Positions 34,287 to 42,492 of a stretch of 64,000 nt of DNA are shown piece by piece. The DNA lies in assembly GCA_945787845.1 (NCBI GenBank), contig CALZJH010000005.1, positions 124,001-188,000 of the forward strand. Direction: 5' to 3'. Source of the stretch: an uncultured Woeseiaceae bacterium. GTDB taxonomy: Bacteria > Pseudomonadota > Gammaproteobacteria > Steroidobacterales > Woeseiaceae. How positions within the stretch are numbered: position 1 is the first letter of the stretch; each line of letters starts with the position of its first letter. The notes beneath the pieces were generated by a model. It saw only the letters and a list, made by a program, of their open reading frames with translations. It was not told where the DNA came from and ran no database searches. Made by a program: the position numbers and the translations under genes.

Positions 34287-34804
34287 CGCCTGTTACAAGC
34301 AAGATCTGTGTTGTCGGAGATTTTGCGGTTGGCAAGACCAGCGTCGTCGAGCGCTTCGTCAGCAATCATTTTTCGGACAAGTACCTGAGCACGGTCGGCG
34401 TCAAAATCGACACCAGGGACCTCGAGATCGACGATCTTCAGGTCAGTCACAAACTCGTTATCTGGGACGTCGCTGGGGCAGACCAATTTGACGAGCGCGA
34501 GTTTGCCTATCTTCGTGGCGCAAGCGGATTCATTTTTGTCGCCGATGGCACCCGTGCCTTGACCTTGCGATCTGCTGAGAATCTGCGGACGCAGGTTTCC
34601 GAACGATTCGACGAAGCCCCTGCCGTAGTGCTGGTCAACAAGAAAGACCTGGTGGCCGATTACCAGCTCAGCGAGGAACGTATAGAAAAACTGCGAACTT
34701 CGTTCGACAGCGTCTACTCCACCAGCGCGAAGACGGGTGAAGATGTCGATGACGCCATAAAGCGCCTCTCGCGCCTTATCATCAACCGGGACTTACAGGG
34801 CTGA
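34283..34804 (+). CDS. Rab/Ras-like small GTPase
   Basis: A 173-aa single-domain small GTPase with near-eukaryotic motifs: G1 GDFAVGKTS (12-20), switch I threonine in YLSTVGVKID (T37), G3 WDVAGADQF (61-69), G4 NKKD (119-122) and G5 TSAK (147-150). Rab/Ras proteins have WDTAGQE; here Thr is Val and the catalytic Gln is Ala66, so intrinsic hydrolysis should be poor and depend on a partner. There is no lipidation motif, so localisation probably comes from the OmpA-domain protein encoded just upstream with a 4-nt overlap. The kinase gene starts 2 nt downstream. Confidence 0.92.
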   Translation: MTPVTSKICVVGDFAVGKTSVVERFVSNHFSDKYLSTVGVKIDTRDLEIDDLQVSHKLVIWDVAGADQFDEREFAYLRGASGFIFVADGTRALTLRSAENLRTQVSERFDEAPAVVLVNKKDLVADYQLSEERIEKLRTSFDSVYSTSAKTGEDVDDAIKRLSRLIINRDLQG

Positions 34805-34806
34805 CA

Positions 34807-36357
34807 GTGGAACTGCCCCCGCTCGTTATTGGTTACTTGCAGGGCACCTATCTGGAACAGGCGCGCCCGTTTTGCGCACTGCTGGATAAGGACTATCGCC
34901 TCGTCAGCAAATGGGGCGAGGCCGATTGGTGTGGTTTTGACGAGGCCAACGTGGGCATGGACGTTCGTGATATTGCCCCGTTTCTGGTCGGCATTCCCCT
35001 GGATGAAAAGCTCGCATTCGACTTCCTGCAACTACCGGGTGGTGCAATAGTCAGCGCGCACATCATCCCGCAGCATGGCGAAACCTACATCCTGATTCTC
35101 GATGTACACGGCAACCACGCGTCGGTCCAGTCACAACAACAAGCCATGAACGAGCTGCGACTTCTGCAAAGCCGACAACAGCGCCTGATTTCCAGACAAC
35201 GGGAACTCATCAGCGAACTCGTGGAGGCGAAGGCGTCGCTGGACCACCAACGCCGCGAGACGGAGCGCGTCAGTAACAACAAGAGTCGCTTCATGGCGAT
35301 GATGTCGCATGAGTTCCGCACTCCGTTGTCATCGATCATCAATTACGCGCAACTTGCCGCCGATCCCGCAAGCAGCAACAACGACGTGCAGAAGGGTGTC
35401 GAGACTATAGTGCGATCCGCGAAGCACCTGAACTCGCTGGTTGAGGCAATTCTCGACGATGCCAGTCTCGATGCAGGACAAATAGAACTCGTCAATCAGG
35501 ACTTCGATTTGTACGAGTTGTTGGGCGACATCGCCGCAATGATGGCGCCAATGGCCGCCGAGAAGGGGGTATCGTTCGCCGTCCGTCTCGATGACGATGT
35601 CCCCTCAATCGTGCATGCCGACGAAACGCGGCTGCGACAGGTCCTTATCAACCTGCTTGGTAACGCGGTCAAATTCACCGAAGAAGGAAGCGTGGAACTA
35701 CTGGTCGCTTACAATGCCGGGCGGCTCGTGGTCACGATCAGTGACACTGGACCCGGCATCAGCCTCGAAGACCAGGAACGCGTTTTCCAGGCGTTTGAGC
35801 GTGGCGATCAACGACAGCACGCTGGGGCCGGGCTTGGGCTTAGCATTACCCTGCAGCTGGTTAAGCTCATGGGTGGCGAGGTATCACTGGATTCGGCTCG
35901 TGATGAGGGCTGCACGGTCAGCGTTCATGTCCCTGTCGTGGCAGGTCACGGCGATGTTGCCGACAAGCTTGCTGTATTGCCCACTCCCGGTGATGGGACC
36001 CGTGCGACAAAGGCCGTCAGCGTGCTCATCTGCGATGACGACGACGACATGGTGGCCCTGATGGAACACTATCTGCACAGGTCGGGCTATGGGCTTATCA
36101 CCAGCCACGATACGGCTGAGGCGATCGAGAAAACACTGCGTTACGACCCTGATGTCGTGTTGATGGATTGTAACGTGCCGGGTGTGGGCGGCGTGGTGGC
36201 TGCCAGGGTCCTCCGTGAGCGAGGCTTCACCAAGCCTATCGTCGCACTGACCGCAACGAAGCTATGTGAGGAAGAGCAGCGCGTTTTCTCGCACTTCTTC
36301 CGCAAACCGGCGGCTATGCAGGATTTGCTTGAAGAGATTAAACGCCTCACTCACTGA
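34807..36357 (+). CDS. cytoplasmic hybrid histidine kinase
   Basis: A 516-aa protein without TM segments. It has an N-terminal PAS-like sensory region (1-105) and a coiled-coil linker (105-160). The HisKA domain has H168 in MSHEFRTPLSSIINYAQLA. The HATPase domain has LLGNAVKFTEEG, DTGPGISLEDQERVF and GAGLGLSIT. The C-terminal receiver starts VLICDDDDDM with phosphoacceptor D454 in VVLMDCNVPG. With the HPt and response regulator it completes a phosphorelay. It starts at GTG 34807, 2 nt after the GTPase stop, so the input may be the GTPase state. This is inference. Confidence 0.93.
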   Translation: MELPPLVIGYLQGTYLEQARPFCALLDKDYRLVSKWGEADWCGFDEANVGMDVRDIAPFLVGIPLDEKLAFDFLQLPGGAIVSAHIIPQHGETYILILDVHGNHASVQSQQQAMNELRLLQSRQQRLISRQRELISELVEAKASLDHQRRETERVSNNKSRFMAMMSHEFRTPLSSIINYAQLAADPASSNNDVQKGVETIVRSAKHLNSLVEAILDDASLDAGQIELVNQDFDLYELLGDIAAMMAPMAAEKGVSFAVRLDDDVPSIVHADETRLRQVLINLLGNAVKFTEEGSVELLVAYNAGRLVVTISDTGPGISLEDQERVFQAFERGDQRQHAGAGLGLSITLQLVKLMGGEVSLDSARDEGCTVSVHVPVVAGHGDVADKLAVLPTPGDGTRATKAVSVLICDDDDDMVALMEHYLHRSGYGLITSHDTAEAIEKTLRYDPDVVLMDCNVPGVGGVVAARVLRERGFTKPIVALTATKLCEEEQRVFSHFFRKPAAMQDLLEEIKRLTH

Positions 36358-36471
36358 GCCCGCCAAGATTGTCAACGATTGTTGCAATTTCCAGAAACCC
36401 GCTGATTCACCGCTAATATCCCGCCGTACTCGAGAAGGCCAAGAGCCTCATTTTCTTACAGGGGATACAGA

Positions 36472-36891
36472 ATGCTTAAGGAATTTAAAGAATTTGCCAT
36501 GCGTGGCAACGTGGTCGACATGGCTGTCGGCATCATTATTGGTGCGTCGTTTGGCAAAATCATCAGTTCACTCGTGAATGACGTCATTATGCCGCCGATC
36601 GGAATGCTGATGGGGAGCGTCGATTTCAGCCAGCTCTACATCAATCTGAGCGATAAAGCTTACGACTCGCTTGCGCTCGCACAGGAAGCCGGGGCACCGA
36701 CAATTAACTACGGAATTTTCATGAACCACATTCTCGACTTTGTGATTGTCGCGTTCGCGATCTTCATGGTAATTCGTGGAATGAACAAGATGAAGAAACA
36801 GGAAGAAGAGAAGCCGGCAGAACCCGCTAAACCGTCAGACGAGGTTCAGCTGTTGACAGAAATTCGAGACGCTCTGGGCAACCGCAGTTAA
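36472..36891 (+). CDS. mscL: large-conductance mechanosensitive channel MscL
   Basis: A 139-aa channel, typical MscL length. The N-terminal [27 protein letters not shown] is the pore helix, followed by [14 protein letters not shown], a periplasmic loop, then the second helix [22 protein letters not shown] and a charged cytoplasmic bundle ([10 protein letters not shown]). MscL opens under membrane tension to release osmolytes. It lies 115 nt after the kinase gene, so it probably has its own promoter (a -10-like TAATAT is at 36414-36419 without a good -35). It ends just before a strong terminator. Confidence 0.97.
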   Translation: MLKEFKEFAMRGNVVDMAVGIIIGASFGKIISSLVNDVIMPPIGMLMGSVDFSQLYINLSDKAYDSLALAQEAGAPTINYGIFMNHILDFVIVAFAIFMVIRGMNKMKKQEEEKPAEPAKPSDEVQLLTEIRDALGNRS

Positions 36892-36911
36892 CCCGCGAGG
36901 GTCGACGTCGG

Positions 36912-36946
36912 AAAAGGGGTGCTCGTTTTGAGCACCCCTTTTTTTT
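36912..36946 (+). terminator. intrinsic terminator after mscL
   Basis: A 13-bp stem AAAAGGGGTGCTC / GAGCACCCCTTTT with a 5-nt loop (GTTTT), followed by a run of T to 36946. Read on the other strand it also ends in TTTT, so it may serve the convergent fasciclin gene too. It closes the 28-37 kb gene block. Confidence 0.92.
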
Positions 36947-37000
36947 GGGCCTGAGAGTCGCGGCCTTGAGCCTTGCTTCGATCGAGTGGGGAGAGATCGA

Positions 37001-38137
37001 TCAGAGCGTAGAGAGATCGACCGGAATCAACACTCGTCCGATGGTCTGAATGAACCCGTTCGACGCGCGAATATTGTCAAACTTGAACACATAGACGAAC
37101 GGATCGCGGAGTGCAGGCTCGTTGTCGCCCAGTGTTCGCTTGAGCGCATCCGGGTAGATTCCCGCGCCAAGCAAGGTTTCTACAAAGTCGGCCTCCAGCA
37201 CCTGCTTGTTGGTTTGTGCATCGGGAATTACGTGGTATGTGAGAATAGCCTGCAGTAGCGGGATCGGATCGCCACCGCCCAGCTCCGTCAACGCGGCAAC
37301 GATAAACGCAAAGGCACCGCCCTCATCATCGCCGTGAAAACCCAGATCACGCGCCGTCTTGATGAACGCCTTGTCGTTTGGCGCAAGGACCGTGAGGCTG
37401 TCGTCCGGGTTATTCAGCGCATCCGCCAAACCGGCGGCCAGAACGGCATTCAGCAAGATATCAAAATCTGCTTTGTCGTCATCGAACTCCCCGCCGCTCG
37501 CCACGACGAGCTCTGTGATCGTCGGCAATGACGAACTGTCCGGGTTCAGGATGTCCAACGGAATCATCACCCGAGTAAGCACGTGGATGATGCCGTTGCT
37601 GGCTTCGATGTCGCTTGCCGCGGTGATAATCCGGGCGTCTTTCAGATCCGGGTCGTTGTCCAGCAACGTGGTCCTGGCGGGCAAGATCGTCGCACCGGGG
37701 AGCAACGTATCGATGCCGCCGGAGGTCGAGACCGCGTCACTCGACCTGGAGCCTGCCGACACGTGGTATAGCAAAATGTTCTTCAGCAGCGGTATCGGGT
37801 CGCCATCGCTCAACTCCGTCAGCGCGGCAACGATCACCCCGTACGCGTCGCCTTCATTACCGCCCCTGTAACCGAGATTACGGGCAAGGCGAATGAAAGC
37901 ATCGTCGGTCGGCGCGAATACGGTCAGATCCGCCTGCGGATCGTTGAGGGCCTCGGTCAGGTCGGCAGCAATTACGGCATTCAGGAGAATGTCGAAGTCG
38001 TCGTCGTTCTTATCGAATTGCCCGCCACTAGCTGCAACGATTTCTGTAATTGTCCGCGAATGGTGGTCGGCAGCTGCGCCGAGGGGTAAAAGCAGGGTAA
38101 CGGCAAGAATAGATGCCGCCTGTATCGCTCGGTTCAT
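37001..38137 (-). CDS. exported protein with two fasciclin (FAS1) domains
   Basis: A 378-aa protein with a signal peptide (1-23, ending GAAAD) and two FAS1 repeats. The first (~28-200) has LTVFAPTDDAFIRL, YHVSAGSRSS and GIIHVLTRVMIP. The second (~205-378) has LTVLAPNDKAFIKTA, YHVIPDAQTN and GFIQTIGRVLIPVD. FAS1 domains are adhesion or ligand-binding modules of cell surfaces. The start is supported by GGAGAAC before the ATG. A 10-bp stem-loop lies directly upstream of that ribosome binding site and may control expression. It is monocistronic. Confidence 0.92.
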   Translation of the reverse strand: MNRAIQAASILAVTLLLPLGAAADHHSRTITEIVAASGGQFDKNDDDFDILLNAVIAADLTEALNDPQADLTVFAPTDDAFIRLARNLGYRGGNEGDAYGVIVAALTELSDGDPIPLLKNILLYHVSAGSRSSDAVSTSGGIDTLLPGATILPARTTLLDNDPDLKDARIITAASDIEASNGIIHVLTRVMIPLDILNPDSSSLPTITELVVASGGEFDDDKADFDILLNAVLAAGLADALNNPDDSLTVLAPNDKAFIKTARDLGFHGDDEGGAFAFIVAALTELGGGDPIPLLQAILTYHVIPDAQTNKQVLEADFVETLLGAGIYPDALKRTLGDNEPALRDPFVYVFKFDNIRASNGFIQTIGRVLIPVDLSTL

Positions 38138-38150
38138 GATGTTCTCCTAA

Positions 38151-38177
38151 GTCAGGCGTTATGTCTGAACGCCTGAC
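38151..38177 (-). promoter_or_regulatory. stem-loop in the fasciclin gene leader
   Basis: GTCAGGCGTT, a 7-nt loop, then AACGCCTGAC: a perfect 10-bp inverted repeat ending 14 nt before the start codon and abutting the GGAGAAC ribosome binding site on the minus strand. It could be a translational regulatory hairpin or an operator. It is too strong and too well placed to dismiss. Confidence 0.5.
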
Positions 38178-38251
38178 AGTATCCGCCGGAGAACTCAAAC
38201 AGGTTTCAAATGTGTGAGAATTTGTACCAATTTGTAACTGCGCAACCGGGT

Positions 38252-39085
38252 TCAATGATTCCAGGTAGCCGGATCCACGCGATAGTAGCGACGCAGCTGT
38301 TCGTAGAGGTCTGGCAGCCGGGCGCGCATCACTTTCGCCTTCTCAAAGAAAGACTCGGTCGCAACCGCAAAGAACTCCGCCGGCGATTCGAGCCCATAGT
38401 CGTCGAGCACATGGTTAGTCCCGCGAGCAGCGCGCTTCTCTAACGCCTCGTACTCGCGGCTCAGCACCTCGGCCCACTCGGCGTAGTGATCCAGCTCGTG
38501 TAGTTCCGGCAGGCCGTCGGTGCCGGAGTCCTGCTCGTCGAGTTTGTGTGCGAACTCGTGCAGCACCACGTTGAAGCCATCGACGGGATCAGTGACGCCG
38601 CGAATCACATCACCCCAGGAAAGCACGACCGGGCCTCGATGCCAGGACTCGCCCGCCCGGGCGGTCCGCTCATGTACCTCGACCGGCCCGTCGTATTGCA
38701 CGTCCATGCTTGCGAAGGTGTCCGGGTACACGAGAATCGACGTGAAGCCGGGGAAGTATTCCGGCTCTCGATTCAGCAGCAGGATGCAGGCCGTGCCCGC
38801 CACCGTATAGCGAATCTCGTCATTGATCTCTTGTCCGCCGCAGCCAATGAAATTCTTCTCGGCGAGGAACACGTTGACGTGACCGAGCAGCTGGCGCCGC
38901 AGCTCGACGGGCATGGCTGCGTACAGCGAGACGTTGCGGGTCAGCATGGCTTCGAGCCCGGCAGGTGGTGCCAGTGCGCGACGCCTCTTCCGGCGCCATC
39001 GCCAGAACGCCGGACCAAAAAGCAGGTAGAGCAGCACTGCGACGGGTACGGCGAGGATAAGACCGAAAATGACCTGTGCACGCAT
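38252..39085 (-). CDS. MtfA-like zinc peptidase
   Basis: A 277-aa protein with an N-terminal membrane helix (about 3-24) and the M90/MtfA zinc-binding motif in NVVLHEFAHKLDEQDSGTDG (HExxH plus downstream acidic residues). MtfA in E. coli is a peptidase that binds the Mlc repressor and influences glucose PTS gene expression; whether that role holds here is unknown. The downstream YGLESPAEFFAVATESFFEKA block supplies the third zinc ligand region. It is upstream of the fasciclin gene, 114 nt apart, probably with separate promoters. Confidence 0.85.
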   Translation of the reverse strand: MRAQVIFGLILAVPVAVLLYLLFGPAFWRWRRKRRRALAPPAGLEAMLTRNVSLYAAMPVELRRQLLGHVNVFLAEKNFIGCGGQEINDEIRYTVAGTACILLLNREPEYFPGFTSILVYPDTFASMDVQYDGPVEVHERTARAGESWHRGPVVLSWGDVIRGVTDPVDGFNVVLHEFAHKLDEQDSGTDGLPELHELDHYAEWAEVLSREYEALEKRAARGTNHVLDDYGLESPAEFFAVATESFFEKAKVMRARLPDLYEQLRRYYRVDPATWNH

Positions 39086-39211
39086 CGTGTTCCCTGCACC
39101 ACTAAGTGATTCGAAGGCAGTCTACTGCATGCGGCTTGACTCCGTTGCTTCGGACCCGACGCAGGCAACCACCGGTATGGGGTAAGATAATCATCAGCAA
39201 GGACAACAACA

Positions 39212-41560
39212 ATGGCTGTTGCATCAAGCAATAAGAACAATAGTGCGAAGACGATGACCTCACCCTGGCCAGAAGCCGAAAGCGGCGCAATTGCGTTCCT
39301 GCTCGACGTCCGCGATGACTTCGAGGCCGAACTCCTGCGCAAATGGGTAGAAGCCAGTCGCCCGACAACGGCATCGGCCCCGGCATATTCGTTCATCGAA
39401 CTCCCGAGAGGCCGCGGTAAGGATTGGCTGGACGCCATATCGGCACATGGTGGTGCCGTATGGCTGCAACCGCTGCGCATCGCATGGCTGCCCGAAGAGC
39501 GCACCGCTGGTCGTTTTTCGCTGCGCGATCTTTTCTATGGCCGCATTACACAGCCCGGGATGTTGCGGCGACGCTGGCTCGCGAAGTTTCGGCCCGAGAG
39601 GATTGCGTACGTAGTCGGCGACGGCGCCAGTCTCGACGATATGCAGGATCGGTTTGCCCGCGCCGAGACCAGCGTAGCCGACACGGGGCTGTCGGAATTT
39701 ATTGTCAACCAGGCGCTCATCGTCCTGGAGCGGTCGGAGCGTGCAGTACGCGGAGCGCGCTACAAGGTGCCGCGCATCCTCCAGAGCGAAGTTTTTGCGA
39801 ACGCGGAGTTTAGAAACCTCATCGCGAATATCGCGCAGCAACGCGACAGGTCGATACAGGACGTGCAGGGAGATGCTGCACGTTACCTGCGGGAAATGGC
39901 GGCGACGCAAACACCATTCACGCTTGAAATGATGAATGCGCTCTATCGGTCTGCGTGTCGCAGTCACCATCACGATGAGATTAATGTTGACCCGGCGCAA
40001 CTCGAAAGGGTTGCTGAGACCATTGGCTCCCGGCCCGTTGTATTCCTGATCAGCCACAAGTCGATGCTGGATACGATGGCCCTGTCGCTGGTGATGTTCG
40101 ATGCGAACCTGCCGCTGCCGCTCACGTTCGGGGGTATCAATCTGAATAAGCCGGGCCTCGGCGCATTTGCCCGTCGCGCTGGAATTATCTTCCTGCGACG
40201 TGCATTCCAGGATAACGAGATCTACAAAGCGACGTTTCGACGCTATATCGATTACCTCATCGAAAAACGCTTCTCGCTGCTATGGGCGCTGGAGGGTACC
40301 CGCTCGCGTACCGGCAAGCTGCTGCCGCCGCGCTTCGGCCTGTTCAATTACGTGCTCGAGTCGATTCTGAGAACCCGCCTGTACGACGTGACTTTCATTC
40401 CCGTCAGCGTCGCCTACGACCAGATTACCGAGGTCGAGGATTATTCGATCGAACAGCGCGGCCAGAAGAAGAAACCGGAGGGCATCACCTGGCCTCTCCG
40501 TTTCCTGCGTCGTGGCCGCTCAAGAGGCCAGATACATTTGCGCTTCGGCGAGGGACTGACAATCCGCGAGCTGGTGGAACCGGCACAACTCGAGGCCGGC
40601 ATTGACGACCAGCAAAAGCAAATACTCGTACCGACGCTGGCTTTTGAAGTCGCCGTCCGCATGAACGCGGCAACGCCGATCACGGCCACGGCTATCGTGA
40701 CACTGATCCTTCTCGCCGGCGGCAACCGCGCACAGAATCTCGCCGAGATACAGGCGCTGGCCCGCGCCGGAGCGACGCTGATCCGGCAGCGACGCCTTGA
40801 AATCGTAGGCCGCTCGAACTTCAAGGATGCCGATGCCGTCCGCGCAACCCTTGCTGAGCTCCACGAGACCGGCATCGTCAGCTACCTTGACGAGGGTACC
40901 GAGAGGCTCTACACAATCAGTCCCGACCAGCACCTGAATGCCGCCTACTATCGCAACACGGCGATCCACTACTTTATTCTCGACGCCTTTGTCGAGATTG
41001 CGCTGCTGGACGCGGCGTCCGAGACGGACGCCCCGCATGAGACGTTCTTCGCTCGCACCAGCGTTCTCAGGGAGCTCTTCAAGTTCGAGTTCTATTTGCC
41101 GCGGCGTGCCAACTACCGGAAGGAAATCGAGGAGCGCGCACAGGATCGTTTTGCCGACTGGGAGGTTGCCATTCGAGATGGTGACGCAGGCATGCAGAAG
41201 GCCTTTGACGAGGCCCGACTCCTCGTCGCCCATGCCGTACTGCGCTCTTTTGTCGATGCCTATCGCGTGGCGGCGAGCGTTCTCGCTATCGCCGGCCCGG
41301 ATGCCTTCGACGACAAGAACGCTTTTCTTGCGCAATGCCTGAAGAGCGGTAAACAGGAGCTGCTCCAGGGGAGAGTGTTCTCGGCCGAGTCGATTTCAAA
41401 GACGCTGTATGAATCAGGGTGGAAGCTGGCTGGTTACAGGGGGCTGCTTGCGGCAGATCAGGCGGAAGCGCGCCACGATTTCCACCAGGAGCTTCGTCGT
41501 ATCAACAAGCGACTGGACGAGATTCTGGCGATGACCCTCGCGAGGGCCGACGACCAATAG
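39212..41560 (+). CDS. glycerol-3-phosphate acyltransferase-like protein (PlsB family)
   Basis: A 782-aa enzyme. The acyltransferase HX4D motif (H282-KSMLD) and the GINLNKPG and EGTRSRTGK (from residue 361) motifs match the PlsB/PlsC superfamily; overall length and N- and C-terminal extensions fit PlsB, which acylates sn-glycerol-3-phosphate at position 1. The N-terminal 200 residues are poorly conserved, so an alternative acceptor is possible. The ATG at 39212 has AAGGA upstream. It is followed in the same frame by the alpha/beta hydrolase region. Confidence 0.85.
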   Translation: MAVASSNKNNSAKTMTSPWPEAESGAIAFLLDVRDDFEAELLRKWVEASRPTTASAPAYSFIELPRGRGKDWLDAISAHGGAVWLQPLRIAWLPEERTAGRFSLRDLFYGRITQPGMLRRRWLAKFRPERIAYVVGDGASLDDMQDRFARAETSVADTGLSEFIVNQALIVLERSERAVRGARYKVPRILQSEVFANAEFRNLIANIAQQRDRSIQDVQGDAARYLREMAATQTPFTLEMMNALYRSACRSHHHDEINVDPAQLERVAETIGSRPVVFLISHKSMLDTMALSLVMFDANLPLPLTFGGINLNKPGLGAFARRAGIIFLRRAFQDNEIYKATFRRYIDYLIEKRFSLLWALEGTRSRTGKLLPPRFGLFNYVLESILRTRLYDVTFIPVSVAYDQITEVEDYSIEQRGQKKKPEGITWPLRFLRRGRSRGQIHLRFGEGLTIRELVEPAQLEAGIDDQQKQILVPTLAFEVAVRMNAATPITATAIVTLILLAGGNRAQNLAEIQALARAGATLIRQRRLEIVGRSNFKDADAVRATLAELHETGIVSYLDEGTERLYTISPDQHLNAAYYRNTAIHYFILDAFVEIALLDAASETDAPHETFFARTSVLRELFKFEFYLPRRANYRKEIEERAQDRFADWEVAIRDGDAGMQKAFDEARLLVAHAVLRSFVDAYRVAASVLAIAGPDAFDDKNAFLAQCLKSGKQELLQGRVFSAESISKTLYESGWKLAGYRGLLAADQAEARHDFHQELRRINKRLDEILAMTLARADDQ

Positions 41561-41737
41561 CCCGCAACAACAAAGCGTTACTATCATCGGGATCCAGCCA
41601 TCAGACTACGTAATGCACTTTCGACGATTGTTCTCGGGACGTTAAGCATCGGCTGCGCGCATACATCACTGCCGAGTCAGGGCGCTGTATCGGCCCTGGT
41701 CTATGACAAGGCTGAAATCGAGGCCGCCGATTCGATC

Positions 41738-42490
41738 GTGATTCTCATCCCGGGCGCGCTGGCGTCTGTCGAGATATTTGAATCCACCAATGCCTGGAAA
41801 GAGTCCGGGTACGCCCTTGCCCACTACAGATTTCCGGGTCTCGATGGTCTGCCTCTGGACCACACGCTTTCGATCGAGCACGCGGCGCGCCAAATCGCCG
41901 AGCTGGCAAATATCTACTCGGGAAAGCCGATCCGGCTGTTGGGGTATTCGACGGGAGGCCCAATCGCAATTCTCGCCAGCCAACAGATTCAGTCGCCAGA
42001 GGTCAGAGTGGCGGTCATTTCGCCTGCGCCGCCAAAGGCTGGAGGCATGCGCACAACTTTGCGCAGCACTCGCGACATACTGGCAGCATCACTGCGCGCC
42101 TGTTCACTGAATCGTAGAAAAGTCTGGCTGGAGTACTACCGTACCTTGTTATTCGGTCGGGCCGGTCTCAGAGACCCCGACCTCACTGATGACATTGCCA
42201 GAATTGTCGAGCAGGAGAGAGACAATATCGTCATTCCGGAATCTGACATATCACGCGCACATACCCGGGACATTCGCAATTGGAAGCCAGCGGAAGGCCT
42301 GCTCGTTGATTCCGAGCGCGTGTCGTTCTACATTGGAACTGAAGACCCGGTCTTTTCTGTCGCGCAGTTGGAAGACTTTGCGAATGCCATCGGTGTATCG
42401 AGAATTACCCGATACCAGGGCGGTGGGCACTTGCTATTCATGACGCACCCGGAAGTCTTCGACGACATTTACAAATTCTTCGACGAATAA
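41738..42490 (+). CDS. alpha/beta hydrolase, probable lipoprotein with a missing canonical start
   Basis: The frame from GTG 41738 encodes 250 aa starting at the VILIPGALAS strand, with the nucleophile elbow GYSTGG (GxSxG) and a late GGGHLLFMTHPE containing the probable catalytic His. That start would omit the first strands. The same frame is open upstream to 41561 and reads RLRNALSTIVLGTLSIGC, a convincing lipoprotein signal, but has no ATG, GTG or TTG before it. An ATC at 41603, 7 nt after CGGGA, would give exactly M-RLRNAL. Either a rare start codon, a mutation or a sequencing error is likely. Substrate unknown. Confidence 0.65.
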   Translation: MILIPGALASVEIFESTNAWKESGYALAHYRFPGLDGLPLDHTLSIEHAARQIAELANIYSGKPIRLLGYSTGGPIAILASQQIQSPEVRVAVISPAPPKAGGMRTTLRSTRDILAASLRACSLNRRKVWLEYYRTLLFGRAGLRDPDLTDDIARIVEQERDNIVIPESDISRAHTRDIRNWKPAEGLLVDSERVSFYIGTEDPVFSVAQLEDFANAIGVSRITRYQGGGHLLFMTHPEVFDDIYKFFDE

Positions 42491-42492
42491 GA

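Noticed and set aside
36991-37021. GAGAGATCGA repeated twice downstream of the mscL terminator
   Set aside because: One copy lies within and one just past the fasciclin 3' end; likely chance or coding duplication.
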